Below are positions 29,876 through 40,554 of a DNA stretch of 64,000 bases, one piece after another. The DNA is from Agapetus fuscipes (taxonomy: Eukaryota > Arthropoda > Insecta > Trichoptera > Glossosomatidae), in NCBI GenBank assembly GCA_951799405.1, contig OX637339.1, forward strand, positions 7,502,001 to 7,566,000, given 5' to 3'. Numbering within the stretch: the stretch's first letter is position 1; each line of letters starts with the position of its first letter. The notes under the pieces are model-generated. The model was not told the DNA's origin. It ran no database searches and was given only the letters and a program-made list of their open reading frames with translations. The position numbers were made by a program, and so were the translations under genes.

Positions 29876-30575
29876 AAAGTTCAAAATTAAAAAATGTTAT
29901 TCAAGTATTCCAAGTTGAATTTTAGAAATGTAAGAAAGCTTTAATATCCCGCACTTATAAAAAATACGATAAACGAAAGTTCGTAGGTCACAACTAGAAG
30001 ACCATATTGAAATATATTATTATTATTAAAACCTTTTATTGAAACATACTTTTAATTAAAATATACATAATATAGTTGTTTTTTCAAAAAACGCATTTCT
30101 GTAAAATTATATACTCACCACAAATTTAAAGATCGTTTTTTTCTCGGCGGTTAAAAGTTTTTATTCTATGTGACAATGGTCCAAAGCAACCAAGATAAAC
30201 AAAATGTTTGCCTTTTACCTAACCCGGCCGTGCGACTTACAATTTTGTTGTCAATAGAAAATGTTCCGTGTGCACTACCTAAAACTTTCACATATTGAAA
30301 TAATGGATAGAGCACATTTTAAATGTGGGGAAAAAATGTGAATTCACTTGGCCGGGATACAGACAGGACAGGGAGTCAAAAATTCAACATAAATTAAACA
30401 CTTTTATGGAGATAGTTGAAAAAACACTTAAGTGCATCATATTGTATGAAGCATTTTCCCCAACTGCATACGTTTCACAGTGCGGTTACATTGAAAAATA
30501 TTCCTGATTGTTTGGAATACATTTATTTCTTCACTTTGCTCAAAGAGTATAGTGAATTTTAAAGATTAGTTCTTT
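29876..30575. other. Helitron interior, unassigned
   Basis: AT-rich, no gene or known repeat seen. The frame at 30325-30507 shows no domain. A captured host fragment is possible but not shown. Confidence 0.4.
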
Positions 30576-30869
30576 AATTGTATGATTATAAAATTTAATT
30601 TATTGTTTATATTCTTTTCTTGTATAGGTCAATATGCATCTGACCAACTATAAATAGAAAATGGTTCACTCTGCCAATGTCACCCCTGATTCAGGGAAGG
30701 TCAGCAAAGAGTTGCAGGGTGTATGTTCATTTGAGATTTGGGTTTTTATGTTGTAGGTTCACACGCAGACTGTGCAAGTGTGAACTTATACGTGTCTGCT
30801 TGTGGGCATGCACTTAATGTGAATTCCAAATATAACAATTTTATCCATGCAACTTAGAATAGATTAGAT
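30576..30869 (+). repeat. Family A copy with leader
   Basis: Includes the upstream leader (AAATTTAATTTATTGTTTAT), TATAGGTCAATATGCATCTG, the core, and the tail ACTTAGAATAGATTAGATG. Confidence 0.82.
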
Positions 30870-31394
30870 GAGTGACGTTACATAGCCGATTTTTTTATCT
30901 TAAATATAAATGGAGCACCGCAATCGATTTTCCCTATGCTTGGCTCTGCTGCTTAACAGTTGTACCTAGACCTTTTTTTTTAGAAAACGTGAAGATTAAC
31001 CTAGAGATAAATTGTGTGAAGCTTGATTCCGATTAGCACACTTTTTTTTTTGATCCTGTTGTTTCCTCTTTTATCTGTAGAAAAAAATTTATACCACATG
31101 CCCAAATGGCGTAGTGAAACACGCCGGGTACTGCTAGTAATATCTAAAATACTGTTGGTGGGAAACAGAGGCCGGTGACAGATGTAATTTATGACGGTCC
31201 GAATAAACGAAATAAATAAAAGTACATCTAGATGCAGAGGTTATTGTTTATTAGAGACAAAAAGAGAGATTATACGCAAAAGCTGTAACATAACTATGGA
31301 AGTATTATGTCGAGCGATGCTTGCGTTACCAAAAATAAAGAAATATAAATATTGTAGGTACATGTAAATTCAAGGAAAAATTATTTGTTTAAAT

Positions 31395-31577
31395 TAATCA
31401 TTAAATATTTCTTGGGTATGTTCCTTGACTTATAGGTTGGTATGCGGCTGACCACCCATGCTGTAAAAATGATTCACTTTGCCAATGTCACCCCTGTTTC
31501 AGGGAAGCTCAGCAGAAGTTGCAGGGTGTTTGTCCATTTGAGATTTGGGTTTTTATGTTGTAGGTTCACATGCGGCA
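31395..31577 (+). repeat. Family A copy, 3' truncated
   Basis: GGTATGTTCCTTGACTTATAG to GTTCACATGCGGCATTA, close to consensus, then broken off. Loss of the 3' end is unlike the usual 5' truncation and suggests a later deletion. Confidence 0.82.
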
Positions 31578-32470
31578 TTATTTAATTGATGGTTCGTGTA
31601 TTTAAGCAACTCAAAGTACTCAAAAAACTTTTTTTTTCATAAAAGATAAAACGTTTATTTGTTTTTACATATAAGTAATGATTGTGAAATAAACTGTGCT
31701 ACGAATAAATAAATATATGCTTTTCCTTTGAAAATATTTTTTCTCCGATATAATTTGCAAGTTGTCAGTCACATTTGATATTTTATCCATCTTACCACAG
31801 AAATAATCTAGCAGTTTTATATGTTTTGTGTATATTTACATTAATGACACAAATTTCGTGTGTTACATGTATAAACATGACGTAGCGCACACGTCACACA
31901 ATAAATCCCTAGTTATTTATTTGTCTTTGTGTAGGACCGAGGTTGTTCTGTGGGGATAAAGTGTTTCATACAAATCGTATAGAACCAAAACCAGCAATCT
32001 AGGTTTTTTTATGGAATCAAATAAATACATAGAAATACACGAAATCATTTTCTCACCATTTCTATGTATTATAAAATTTTACTAAGAATACTAAATTGAC
32101 GTCTTTGGTTCTCAACGACTAATATGTATACTGGAACTCGTATATACTACAAAGACCATTTCTGATACAAGGAGTTATAGAGGTTTTTGTTTGAGAAAAG
32201 TATTTCAAAGGATCAGTTCGATCGAAGAACGGGCATTGTGACAAAAAATAACATTTATAATAATAAAGAATAGAATGAAGGAATAAAAAATGAAGGTGTG
32301 AACATCATTTAAAGATTAGTTTATGTATTTATAATATTTGTACAACTTCAGCTTTATTCTAAATTGAACACATGTTTTTAAAAAAAAACTTATTAATATA
32401 TAGAAAAAAAAAAATACTTCATAAATAAATAAATTAAAATAAAGAGTATTATCCTTATTTATTATTTCTT
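31578..32470. other. Unassigned AT-rich DNA
   Basis: I recognise no repeat or coding pattern. Confidence 0.4.
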
Positions 32471-32472
32471 AA

Positions 32473-32645
32473 GATGTAAGTTAATATGAGGTCAACAATA
32501 TTTGTGTAAAAGATTGTTCACACTTGCCAACATTTCCCGTGTTTCAGGGAAAGTCAGAAATAGTTGCAGGACTTATATGTATATAGCATGCGTATATGAA
32601 AACTAACACGTGTTTGCTTGTGAACCTGCATATACCTAATAGTTA
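32473..32645 (+). repeat. Family A copy, diverged
   Basis: TAAGTTAATATGAGGTCAAC, CCGTGTTTCAGGGAAAGTC and AACACGTGTTTGCTTGTG lie in family A order. Confidence 0.7.
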
Positions 32646-32944
32646 TCGAAAAGTCAGTACATCTGCGTAAGTAAGATCATAGACCCAATTCACCTAATAT
32701 ACCTATTTTTTAATAATCTGTTAAAATGAAATCAAAAATATTTAAAACTGTTTACACCGAGAAAGATATCTCAAACTTTTTTTCCACTAAGCTTAAGAAA
32801 ACGATATTTTATAAATTTAATAGTCTAAAAAATATGGATTACCTGATAATCCTATCTGACGTTTTCCTCTCGTAGTATAATCTCATATTATCCCAAAATC
32901 CTCTACGCATCCCTCTACGATCCTTGCCTCAGTATAAACAATAA

Positions 32945-33060
32945 CATTAAAACTCAACTACATCAGCCCATCTAAATTGTATTGCAACTCAAACGCTCGC
33001 TTGAGGGATCGTTTTATTTTTGTACAGATTTTGGTAAACGCTACGCTTGAGTTGAAATGT
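32945..33060. repeat. Diverged family H repeat
   Basis: ACTCAAACGCTCGCTTGAGG and TTTTGGTAAACGCTACGCTTG resemble the paired arms of H. Confidence 0.35.
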
Positions 33061-33819
33061 CAGGTTGAGTACTTGGGGCTATTCTCTCTGCTACGCGTCG
33101 TAGATTGATTGCCCTCACGGGTGATGAATAGGTGCATTTGCGATTTTTTTCGCGAAGTCTTGCAGAATTTTTTGTTGTTGTTAAAAGTGTTGTGTTGTTT
33201 TCGCTGATATCCACATTCATCACGGTGGTGATGGTTAATAGTGCGATTTTTAGCTTGTCACGCTTTTGAGAGGGCGAAACAAGATGTAACTTTGATGGGA
33301 GCAGCACGAAAAATCTGCATTCTCTTTTGTAATATGCAAAGATTGTATTTTCAATACATTTTATTTAATTTTAGTTACCTAGTTACTTTTTCTTTACTAA
33401 AAGGTGCTTTGGGTAAAGAAAACTGCATTTCTGAATACACTTTTTTTATCGCATTACAATGTCAATCGTAATTCATACAAACACTGTTTAAAGTCACTAT
33501 AAAAAACTTTTTTGAAAAGTGATGATGCTATTTTAATTTATAATTTGTTTAAAATGCACTTTCTTTGTGTCAACCACCAAACATAAAAAAAACATAAACA
33601 ATTTTTATTTCTTAACAATTAAAAATAAAAAAATATTGTATGTGGTTACGAGGGAAGTAAATTTTAATCATGTACAACCAGTTGAATAAACAATGCCTAC
33701 ATCATCTATTACTAACCTAAAGATTGCCTTCGCTTTAAGAAAAAACATAAATTTTCCAATTTCCTTGTTTTTTTTTTATCACTTTACGAAGAAGGCAAAA
33801 TGTCTTTCAAACTATTTTC
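33061..33819. other. Unassigned DNA
   Basis: No recognised repeat. Small frames on both strands (33041-33307 -, 33241-33471 +) show no domain. Confidence 0.4.
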
Positions 33820-33837
33820 TTGCAGTGTAATATAATA

Positions 33838-33995
33838 AATGGCTTTAAGTGGAAGAGAGGAAGAGGAAAATACCCCACACGATGGACCGATCAAGTGAAG
33901 ACTGCAGCAGGCACCTCGGTGGTTGGAGCGCTGCGGACAGCGCAGTCAAGAGAGAACTGGAAGATAGTGGTTGCTTCCACACGGGTCACAACCGT
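33838..33995 (+). pseudogene. LINE C-terminal fragment
   Basis: The open frame reads WKRGRGKYPTRWTDQVKTAAG, then AQSRENWKIVVAS. The pattern RGRxPTRWxDxVK...AQxRxxW is the standard tail of several animal non-LTR families. The frame continues to 34131 with less convincing sequence. 5'-truncated. Confidence 0.78.
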
Positions 33996-34404
33996 CAGCA
34001 ATGAGGAACAAGATTTAAACAGAGAAGAAAATGGGGAGACGTATGTGAAGATAGTGAGAAGTACATTCAAATTTTCTGTGGCTTTGGCCAGAGAGTTTAA
34101 TTTACACACACTAAACTACAATTATAACTGATAGGTGCCCATGCAAAATTGGAATTCTGTATGTGTCTAAATTTCCCAATATTCCTCTAAAATCTCCGGA
34201 CGTATCGTGTCGCTGGACAGACCTGTAAATGTCGCGGCTAAATCAAATTCCCGAAACGGGAAGCTAATGCAAATGATGGTCATTTATGCGAAATATTATA
34301 TTCGATATTCCAAATATTTATCTGAAACGGTTTGCAAGTATATCTATGTAAAATAATTTATATGCAGAGTTTTTGTTCATTTGAATGATAAATTTATACC
34401 TATG

Positions 34405-34611
34405 ATTTAAGTTGCAAAGGTATATTACCATTTAAAGTGCATGCCGACAGACACGTTCCCGCTAACAAATGTTGCATGTGTATTTACAGATTTAAATCTA
34501 AAGCTAAAATGAACATAAGCCCTACAACTTTTGCCAGCTTTCACTGGGACAAGGGTGCAGTGGCAACGTGCATTTTTTTTAATGTGTGTTCATACCAGCC
34601 TTTTAGTCAAG
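34405..34611 (-). repeat. Family A copy, diverged
   Basis: Reverse landmarks: TTTAAGTTGCAAAGGTATAT, GCATGCCGACAGACACG, CATAAGCCCTACAACTTTTG and CATACCAGCCTTTTAGTCAAG. Confidence 0.75.
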
Positions 34612-34957
34612 GCATTGAATCTGAAAAAATCATGTGCTTTTACCAAAGACCGGTCAACAAAGATCCATCCAGCCTTACAGAAAATGGATCTGGACGGCAA
34701 GAGTTGCAGGGTGTATGTCCATTTGAGATTTGGTTTTTATGTTGTAGCTTCACGTGCGGCATGTGCAAGCGAAAACTTGTACATGTCTGGCTGTGAAAAT
34801 GCATGTAATGTGAATCTCCAATGTAACATATCTTTGCAACTTAGATTAGATTAGATCTTACTTAAGTAATTGGGGGATTCTACAGCGACGACCATGTTCG
34901 CAAAGGGTTCTTGAGGTGGGGTTTACACAAAAAAAGCGCTAACCAAATATATTGTCG
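34612..34957 (+). mobile_element. Family C SINE body and tail split by family A
   Basis: 34612-34691 is C body (CTTTTACCAAAGACCGGTC, CCATCCAGCCTTACAG). 34859-34957 is the C tail (AGCGACGACCATGTTCGC, GTTCTTGAGGTG, AAAAAGCGCTAACC). The insert between them is a 5'-truncated family A copy. Confidence 0.82.
34692..34858 (+). repeat. 5'-truncated family A copy with short target duplication
   Basis: Starts mid-element at GGACGGCAAGAGTTGCAGGG and runs to the (TTAGA)n tail. GATCT precedes it at 34687-34691 and closes it at 34854-34858. 5' truncation plus target duplication supports copying by a LINE-type target-primed mechanism. Confidence 0.82.
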
Positions 34958-35377
34958 TAGTATATTTTTTATTTATAAATAATAAAAAATACGAGTATTT
35001 GTTATCTTGTTTTCCCGTTAAGAGTAAATATTAAAAGGGAGAAATAAACTCATCTGAAAAAATAATGCAGAGCAATAAAATGATAAGCACATTTAAAACT
35101 GGAATTCTTTTTATAGTAAAAAATTAAAACGGAAAATTGTGTTGCCGTAAAAAAACATTAAAAATGAGAACGATAAACCAGCACGCTTTTTGTTCAGAAA
35201 AAGCGAGAATATTAATGTTTATTCGGAAAACGCAGTTGTTAATTTTTAGGGATTATTTGTGTTTATTTATTTTTAATAATACCTGAAATATTAATAAAAA
35301 AAACAACATGAAAAAAAGGTAATTTTATTGTTATAGAGATAATATACTCTTTATTTTCAGATAAGTTCTAGAGATAT
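34958..35377. other. Unassigned AT-rich DNA
   Basis: No recognised repeat or coding pattern. Confidence 0.4.
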
Positions 35378-35560
35378 TGTCGGTGCTATGGCCGAGCGAA
35401 TCAAAACCATAATTTTATTGGCATCCTATTTTTGGCTTGCTAACATTCACCCCAGAGTTTTGATGAAAATTAAATAGCAAATTGGAAATCAATAGGAGAT
35501 TTAAACCATTGACATTTTGATCAGTCTGAGGCGGTAACCAATAGACTTAACCGGTCGAAA
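35378..35560 (+). mobile_element. Family B-like tRNA-derived head
   Basis: ATTGTCGGTGCTATGGCCGAG is a tRNA-Leu/Ser type 5' half as in the B copies (seen there in reverse at 46.6 and 62.2 kb). The following sequence does not match the B body well. Confidence 0.5.
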
Positions 35561-35610
35561 ATGTATGACAAGAGACACTACCTATTTTAAAATATTGACA
35601 GTGATACGGA

Positions 35611-35811
35611 TTCCTTAACTTATAGGTTGGTCAGCCACCCATACTGTAAAAATAGTTCACTTTGCCAATGTCACCCCTGTTTCAGGGAAGGTCGGCAAGA
35701 GTTGTAGGGCTTATGTTCATTTGAGATTGGGTTTTTATATTGTAGGTCCACATGCGGCATGTGTTAGCTCGAAATTATACATGTCTGCTATATTTAGATT
35801 TAGATTTAGAT
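35611..35811 (+). repeat. Family A copy with internal deletion and (ATTTAG)n tail
   Basis: From CCTTAACTTATAGGTTGGTC to CATGTCTGCTATATTTAG. The terminal ~50 bases of the body are missing and the tail is a hexamer (ATTTAG) instead of the usual pentamer. Confidence 0.82.
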
Positions 35812-36234
35812 ACTGACAAGTGAGTCAAGACGGTGGCGCTGGCTGCCGTGTTTGAAATTGAAACAGAGTTGGTTCGATTCTAATCAAGTTCTTTAACGAT
35901 GGCATCCCGACAGTGCTTCTTATGAAGTTTTAAATATCAGGTATTTATATAGTGGCGAATCAAGCTTACCCATGTCCTATCCTTAGGGCGATGTCCTCTA
36001 CTCGGAGCTCCGCCTCAGAAAGCGACCTCTAAGTTTGTGGAGGTACTGGCCACTCCTTGCGGACAAGGCGGCTAGATGCAACATCTAAACTTTTTGGACC
36101 ATTTTATAAGAAGTCTACATCTAGGAGTGAACAGACACTCACAGAGAGGGAATGCAAGCGCAACGCAACTGAGCTACACACACAGTGTAACCGAAGGGTT
36201 TTGCATGTGGCGAGTGGAACCTTTATATTTTTGA

Positions 36235-36400
36235 AGAAGAGTTTTAGGCTCTCACGGACGGCTAATGATGCTGGAGAGATGTTTTCCGAGATCTTGTAGT
36301 AGTCAATGGGAGCTGGAGCTTTTTGACGTTTTGCCCATGTCTACGGTGGGACTTTTGTGCGTGAAAGTGCAATGATGATGAAGATTTTGATGAAAACTGT
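36235..36400 (+). mobile_element. Family F SINE tail
   Basis: GAGTTTTAGGCTCTCACGG, TGATGCTGGAGAGATGTTTT and GCGTGAAAGTGCAATGATG match 24770-24925. The sequence before it (36120-36200) holds D-like head pieces (ATGCAAGCGCAACG, GCATGTGGCGAGTGGAACC) in scrambled order. Confidence 0.65.
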
Positions 36401-36409
36401 GATGTTGTA

Positions 36410-36640
36410 TTATTACAGGTAAGAGGGCCTTGTGCCTTACTCCAACCACTTCAGTTGTAGGGAGGTTTCCCAGCTGGGCTGGTTCTCATTTCTTGTGGAG
36501 GCTGATTTTATTTTGGGTTTTGAAATAAACACCGAAACTGAAAATCATTTCTGACGCAATCATTTTTGGTGATTTTCTTCGAACCCGAGCCCTCGGCATG
36601 GAATGCAAGCATTCTATCTACATATCAGTTACCAAATCCT
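36410..36640 (-). mobile_element. Family D SINE
   Basis: Reverse D: GGTAAGAGGGCCTTGTG, TTGTGGAGGCTGATTTTATT, AATAAACACCGAAACTG, then the head TTCGAACCCGAGCCCTCGGC. A small insertion (ATTTTTGGTGATTTTC) separates body and head. Confidence 0.82.
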
Positions 36641-36645
36641 ATTAT

Positions 36646-36738
36646 CTATAATCTGCTCTGCAAAAATGCATCAAATTTAAAGATTAAAATAAAAATAATG
36701 CCCATAATCTGACACTTTCACACTTATAAATGCTACGC
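36646..36738 (-). repeat. Family A copy interrupted by a LINE
   Basis: 36646-36738 is the reverse A 3' part ending AAATGCTACGCAG. It resumes after the LINE at 37447 with TGTGAACTTACAACATAA, the next A segment. Confidence 0.68.
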
Positions 36739-37446
36739 AGTATGGTGACCCCAGCAAAAAGCGTAAGGCTCTTGGGGGTACAATTAAACCAACACCTGCA
36801 TCTTGGAGACCACATCGGAAAAACAATCAGGGCAGGATTCTTTGGTCTCCGGCAGATCAAAGCCATTAGGAGATGCCTGCCGATAGAGGCCACCAAGAGT
36901 CTGATGAATGCCTTTGTGGTGTCCAGAATGGACTACTGCAACGTGATATTTGCAGGTCAGCCAGTAAGTCAACTTCACAGGCTGCAGTCCCTCAAAATGC
37001 GGCAGCGCGGTTGATCTATAACTCCTCCAAATTCTGCCACATTTCACCAATTCTTCAGAGGCTTCACTGGCTCCGCGTACCCGAGCGCATCAAATTTAAA
37101 CTGTGTGTGATAGTACATAAAGCTCTTCATGGAGAAGCTCCACAATACATCAGAGAGCTCATCACACCAGCAACAATCAGTACCAGGGGACTAACGCTGA
37201 GATCGGCATCAACAAGCGGCAACCTTCTGGAGATCCCGAGACGAAGCCCCAACACGGTGTTCGGGGAGCGTGCCTTCCGTGTCGCTGCACCCTCGGCCTG
37301 GAACTCGCTGCCTGACAGGTGCGGTAGATAGTGAGGCGGTTTTCAGGAGGCAGTTGAAGACCCACCTCTTCCCAACTCCACAACCGGCGCCTTTGGGATA
37401 ACCAAGGGTCATGAAAAGGCGCCATACAAATGAACTTATTATTATT
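36739..37446 (+). pseudogene. CR1/L2-like LINE, 5'-truncated, two frameshifts
   Basis: First frame: SVRLLGVQLNQHLHLGDHI, SLMNAFVVSRMDYCNVIFAG; after a frameshift near 37005: NAAARLIYNSSKFCHISPIL, LHWLRVPERIKFKLCVIVHK, TVFGERAFRVAAPSAWNSLP; after a second near 37315: VDSEAVFRRQLKTHLFPTP. This is the segment after the polymerase palm of CR1/L2-type LINEs, in the expected order. The 3' end AAAAGGCGCCATACAAATG followed by (ATT)n is typical for the L2 group. It was inserted into a family A copy. Confidence 0.9.
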
Positions 37447-37467
37447 ATGTGAACTTACAACATAATG

Positions 37468-37550
37468 TCTGACACCTTCGATGGGATTCGAACCCAAACT
37501 CTCGGCAGGGAATGCGAGCGCTCTACAAACAGAGCTAACGACCGGACTGC
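37468..37550 (-). mobile_element. Family D head fragment
   Basis: GGGATTCGAACCCAAACTCT (B-box complement), CGGCAGGGAATGCGAGC and CAGAGCTAACGACCGGAC are the tRNA-like head. The D body is missing; family A sequence precedes it. Confidence 0.75.
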
Positions 37551-37795
37551 AGACACGGGAAAAGCAGAATATTCTACATTCCCAGCTTGATTAATAAGAT
37601 TCACATACAGTGTGTTTTCCCCGTGACTGGATGGCAGCCTCGTCCACGAAGCGAGTCAGGATTTGATTAAACTCTGTAAGATGTCGCGCAGTAAGTGATT
37701 GCTAGGGGGAATAGGGATGTGGCATGGGAAACGCCAAGGGAATTCCAGAAAAAAATTGACTCTTTTACCCTGTTTTGTTTCCTATTGATTAAATG

Positions 37796-38229
37796 ATAAT
37801 AATAATAAACTAGATTTATATGTGCCTTTTTGTGATTTACATCACTACAAAGACGCATGTGGGCTCTAGCGGGAAAACAGGAATGCTTTGAGCATCTACC
37901 TAAAGGCTGTCTCATCTTCTTGGATTCTCAGCCTCTCTGGGAGAGCATTCCATGCCGTTGGCCCGGCAACACGGAAGGCGGTTCCCGAAGACTGTACTTG
38001 ATTGTCTTTTCGGCAGCTCCAACAGACTGGCACATGACCCAGCCGACCTCAGAGTAGCTCCCCTTTCATTTAAAGAAGCTCTCCTCGTGAGTTCAACCAG
38101 GTAGTCAGGAGCCAGCCCGTGAAGAGTCTTAAAGACCATCAAGCAAAGCTTGTAGTCTATTTTTGCCGAGATGCGAAGCCAGTGCAAGTTCTTCAAAATA
38201 TTTGAATTTATCAAAACATCGAAATGCAA
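37796..38229 (-). pseudogene. CR1/L2-like LINE C-terminal part
   Basis: The minus-strand frame reads LHWLRISAKIDYKLCLMVFK, TLHGLAPDYLVELTRRAS, TLRSAGSCASLLELPKR, TVFGNR; it then shifts frame before the expected AFRVAGPTAWN segment. The 3' end has a TTA-rich tail (37796-37812, plus strand ATAATAATAA). It is similar in plan to the copy at 36739-37446 but diverged in sequence. Confidence 0.85.
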
Positions 38230-38239
38230 AACAAGAACT

Positions 38240-38390
38240 TTGAAGCAACGCTACAAACGCAAGTAAGGAACACACATAGTGTTTTTTCTCCGTGCTATTC
38301 CCGAAGGGATTTTTTGTGTCGACCGGGATCTATTTATTTTTACAGATAAAAGGGCTAGCCATACGCTTACCACTTTAATTGGAGTGGCGT
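38240..38390 (-). mobile_element. Family D 3' end
   Basis: CGTGCTATTCCCGAAGGGAT, ATTTATTTTTACAGATAAAA and GGGCTAGCCATACGCTTACC are the D tail in reverse. Confidence 0.7.
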
Positions 38391-38659
38391 TCGATAGTGA
38401 AGAATGTAAGAAAATAAATAAAACATAAAAGTTTTTCTTTGATTTTGTATAAAATGTTTGTAACTTCTAACGACTATAGACACATGTGTTTTTATTTAAA
38501 AAAAACACATTAAGTACCGTAGTGGTTAAACTGAGGTTTTTGTTTAAAATTTATTAATATAAAAATATATAGTTCTTTTCTTCAGTTCAATCACTTGAAC
38601 CAGTCTGCCTCTCATGTTGTTCCATAAGGCAATATGCCTCAAATACATTTGGCGCAATA

Positions 38660-39080
38660 TAGGGCACTAGCTTAAGTCTAAAACTTTACGTTTGCGTTTC
38701 ACCAAAAATGTATCTACATGAAAACACTCACTAGAGGCGCTGCTTCCTATTCGATACATTTTTTTAAATGTGCTACGGTTGAATTACAACGCTATCTTGT
38801 ATATTTGGGGTGCGAGTTGCAATAATTTCTAAAAAACGCTTAAACTCAGTTATAGCGTTTCACCCAAAATGTATAGAAATAAATTCAGTTACTAGAGGCA
38901 CTGCTTTCTTTTTAATACATTTTTTTGTATGCCCTATATCTGAATTTATACGTTATGTTGTATACTAAGAATGCGAGCTGCAATACCTTCTGAAACTCGT
39001 TGAAACTCAGTCGTAGGGTTTCATAAAAATTGTATGGAAATTTAAACAATTGCTAGAGGTGCTGTTTTCTTTGCGATACC
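38660..39080. repeat. Family H: about 2.7 tandem units of ~160 bp
   Basis: Landmarks recur three times: GCGTTTCACCAAAAATGTAT / GCGTTTCACCCAAAATGTAT / GGGTTTCATAAAAATTGTAT at about 38694, 38855 and 39018, each followed ~30 bases later by CTAGAGGCGCTG-type sequence and then by TGCGAG(T/C)TGCAAT. The period is about 160 bases. Single units occur elsewhere in the window. Confidence 0.78.
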
Positions 39081-39269
39081 AATTTTGTGTTGGATTTAAT
39101 CGTAGTATTTTTTTACTTGGGTTGCAGTCTGTAGATCGTTACTGCCCCGTTTGGCCTCGTGGGGACCCACATTAAGGTCTGGAATCACGTCCTGCCTTCA
39201 ATAAAACCTCGCTGCGGAGGGCGCGTAAAACAAACCAATCAAACTGCCCACAATCAGTACATTTCCAAT

Positions 39270-39660
39270 CACAGATATATCCAATGTGAGGCATATCCAA
39301 TCCATGATGTATCAAAGAAAAGGTATATTCAATCCAAGGTGTATAAAATGAAAGGTACATCCAAATCTTTAATATATAAATGTAAAATAAAATAAAAATT
39401 TAAGATGTATAAAATAAAAGGTAAATCCAATCCAACATGTATCAAATAAAAGATGCACCCAATCTGCATATCAATACTCTCAATCACACACAATCGGTAT
39501 ATCCAATCCAAGATATGTCAAATAACAGGTACATCCAATACAAGATGTAAACAATAAAAGGTTAGTACATCCAATCTAAGGCATATCTAATCCCAGAAGT
39601 AAAAAAATAAAAGAAGCAACTAATCTGATGCATATCGAACCCAAGATTTATCAAATAAAC
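39270..39660. repeat. Degenerate tandem array, ~30-35 bp unit
   Basis: Variants of ATCAAATAAAAGGTACATCC and AATCCAAGATGTAT alternate about a dozen times. The same unit resumes at 40525-40552 on the far side of a LINE, so the array was split by it. Confidence 0.75.
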
Positions 39661-40533
39661 TACTTACTTACTTACTTTACTTTCTTCGGCTCATAAGCCT
39701 TGAAGGCTCAGGGCCTCCCGCACCACAATCCTCCAGGACTCTCTGTCTTGTGCAGCTTCCGTCCAATGTCCCCTCACTCCCAGAATTTCGGCATCGGCTT
39801 CAATGTTGTCTGCCCACCGCATCCTGGGACGTCCGAGTGGTCTAACACCTGAAGGGGCACCATCCAAGACTGTTCTAATGATCCTGGAGTCCTCTGCACG
39901 TGCTACATGTCCGGCCCACTGGAGTCTTCTTAATTTCATTACCGACACTATGTTAGCATCTTGAAACACGGACATCAGCTCCGCGTTGGTCCGGATACGC
40001 CACCTGTCATCTTCAAATACAGGTCCGAGAATGCGACGAAGCATTTTGTTCTCAAAGACCTGGAGAGATTTTTCTTGTTTTTGAGTCAGACTCCAGGCTT
40101 CGCATCCGTACAACACAACTGGCCGAACAATGGAAGTGTAAATCTTGAATTTTGTGGAGCGGGATAGTCATTTTGAGCACAATAGCCCTCTAAGGCCAAA
40201 AAAAGCATTATTGCCGGAGTGAATTCGGGCATGTAATTCTGAGGATAGGATATTTTTGTCATTTATAAGGGTACCCAAGTATTTGAATGAATTGCAGTTC
40301 TTAAACTTGTAATTATCTACATTCAAATCTTCTTGAATATCCCGCCGCGCCACAGGCAAGTATTCAGTTTTCCCCTCATTAATTCTCAATCCTATCCTCC
40401 TTGCCATTCTCTCCATTAGTAAGAAGAGCGCCCGGAGCTGTGCAGCGTTCTCTCCCAGAAGCACCACATCATCCGCATATCCCAGCAGCCTAATGGTACT
40501 TCCTATGGTGATTCCACCATACACAGGTATCAA
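39661..40533 (-). pseudogene. LINE with reverse transcriptase motif, one in-frame stop
   Basis: Minus-strand coding from 40533 to 39691 is one frame broken only by TGA at 40168-40170. It holds the polymerase motif YADDVVLL, then RRIGLRINEGKTEYL, FKYLGTLINDKNILSS, VLYGCEAWSL, NKMLRRILGP, LRRLQWAGHVARAEDS and GRPRMRWADNI...DRESWRIVV, ending at a stop. This is the palm C-half to C-terminus of a non-LTR retrotransposon. The 3' end has an (AGTA)n tail (plus strand TACTTACTTACTTACTTTAC). TATCAAATAAA flanks both ends, a probable target duplication within the tandem array. It is 5'-truncated and among the best-kept LINEs here. Confidence 0.92.
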
Positions 40534-40554
40534 ATAAAAGGTACATCAAATCTG

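Larger units (their letters stand above)
28651..31137 (+). mobile_element. Helitron, second copy with both ends
   Basis: The 5' end is A|TCTATATCTATAAAGAAGG. The 3' end is a hairpin (GGCGT/ACGCC, 31108-31125) followed 8 bases later by CTAG (31134-31137) and T. These are the Helitron hallmarks: a TC start, a subterminal hairpin, a CTRR end, and insertion between A and T. No Rep/helicase frame is seen, so it is non-autonomous. Its interior carries D, hAT and A sequences. Confidence 0.82.

Noticed and set aside
39172..39511. Minus-strand frames with Tyr/Cys/Asp-rich repeats (YILxHxGLDxPF)
   Set aside because: They read through the degenerate tandem array; the residue repeat simply mirrors the DNA repeat.
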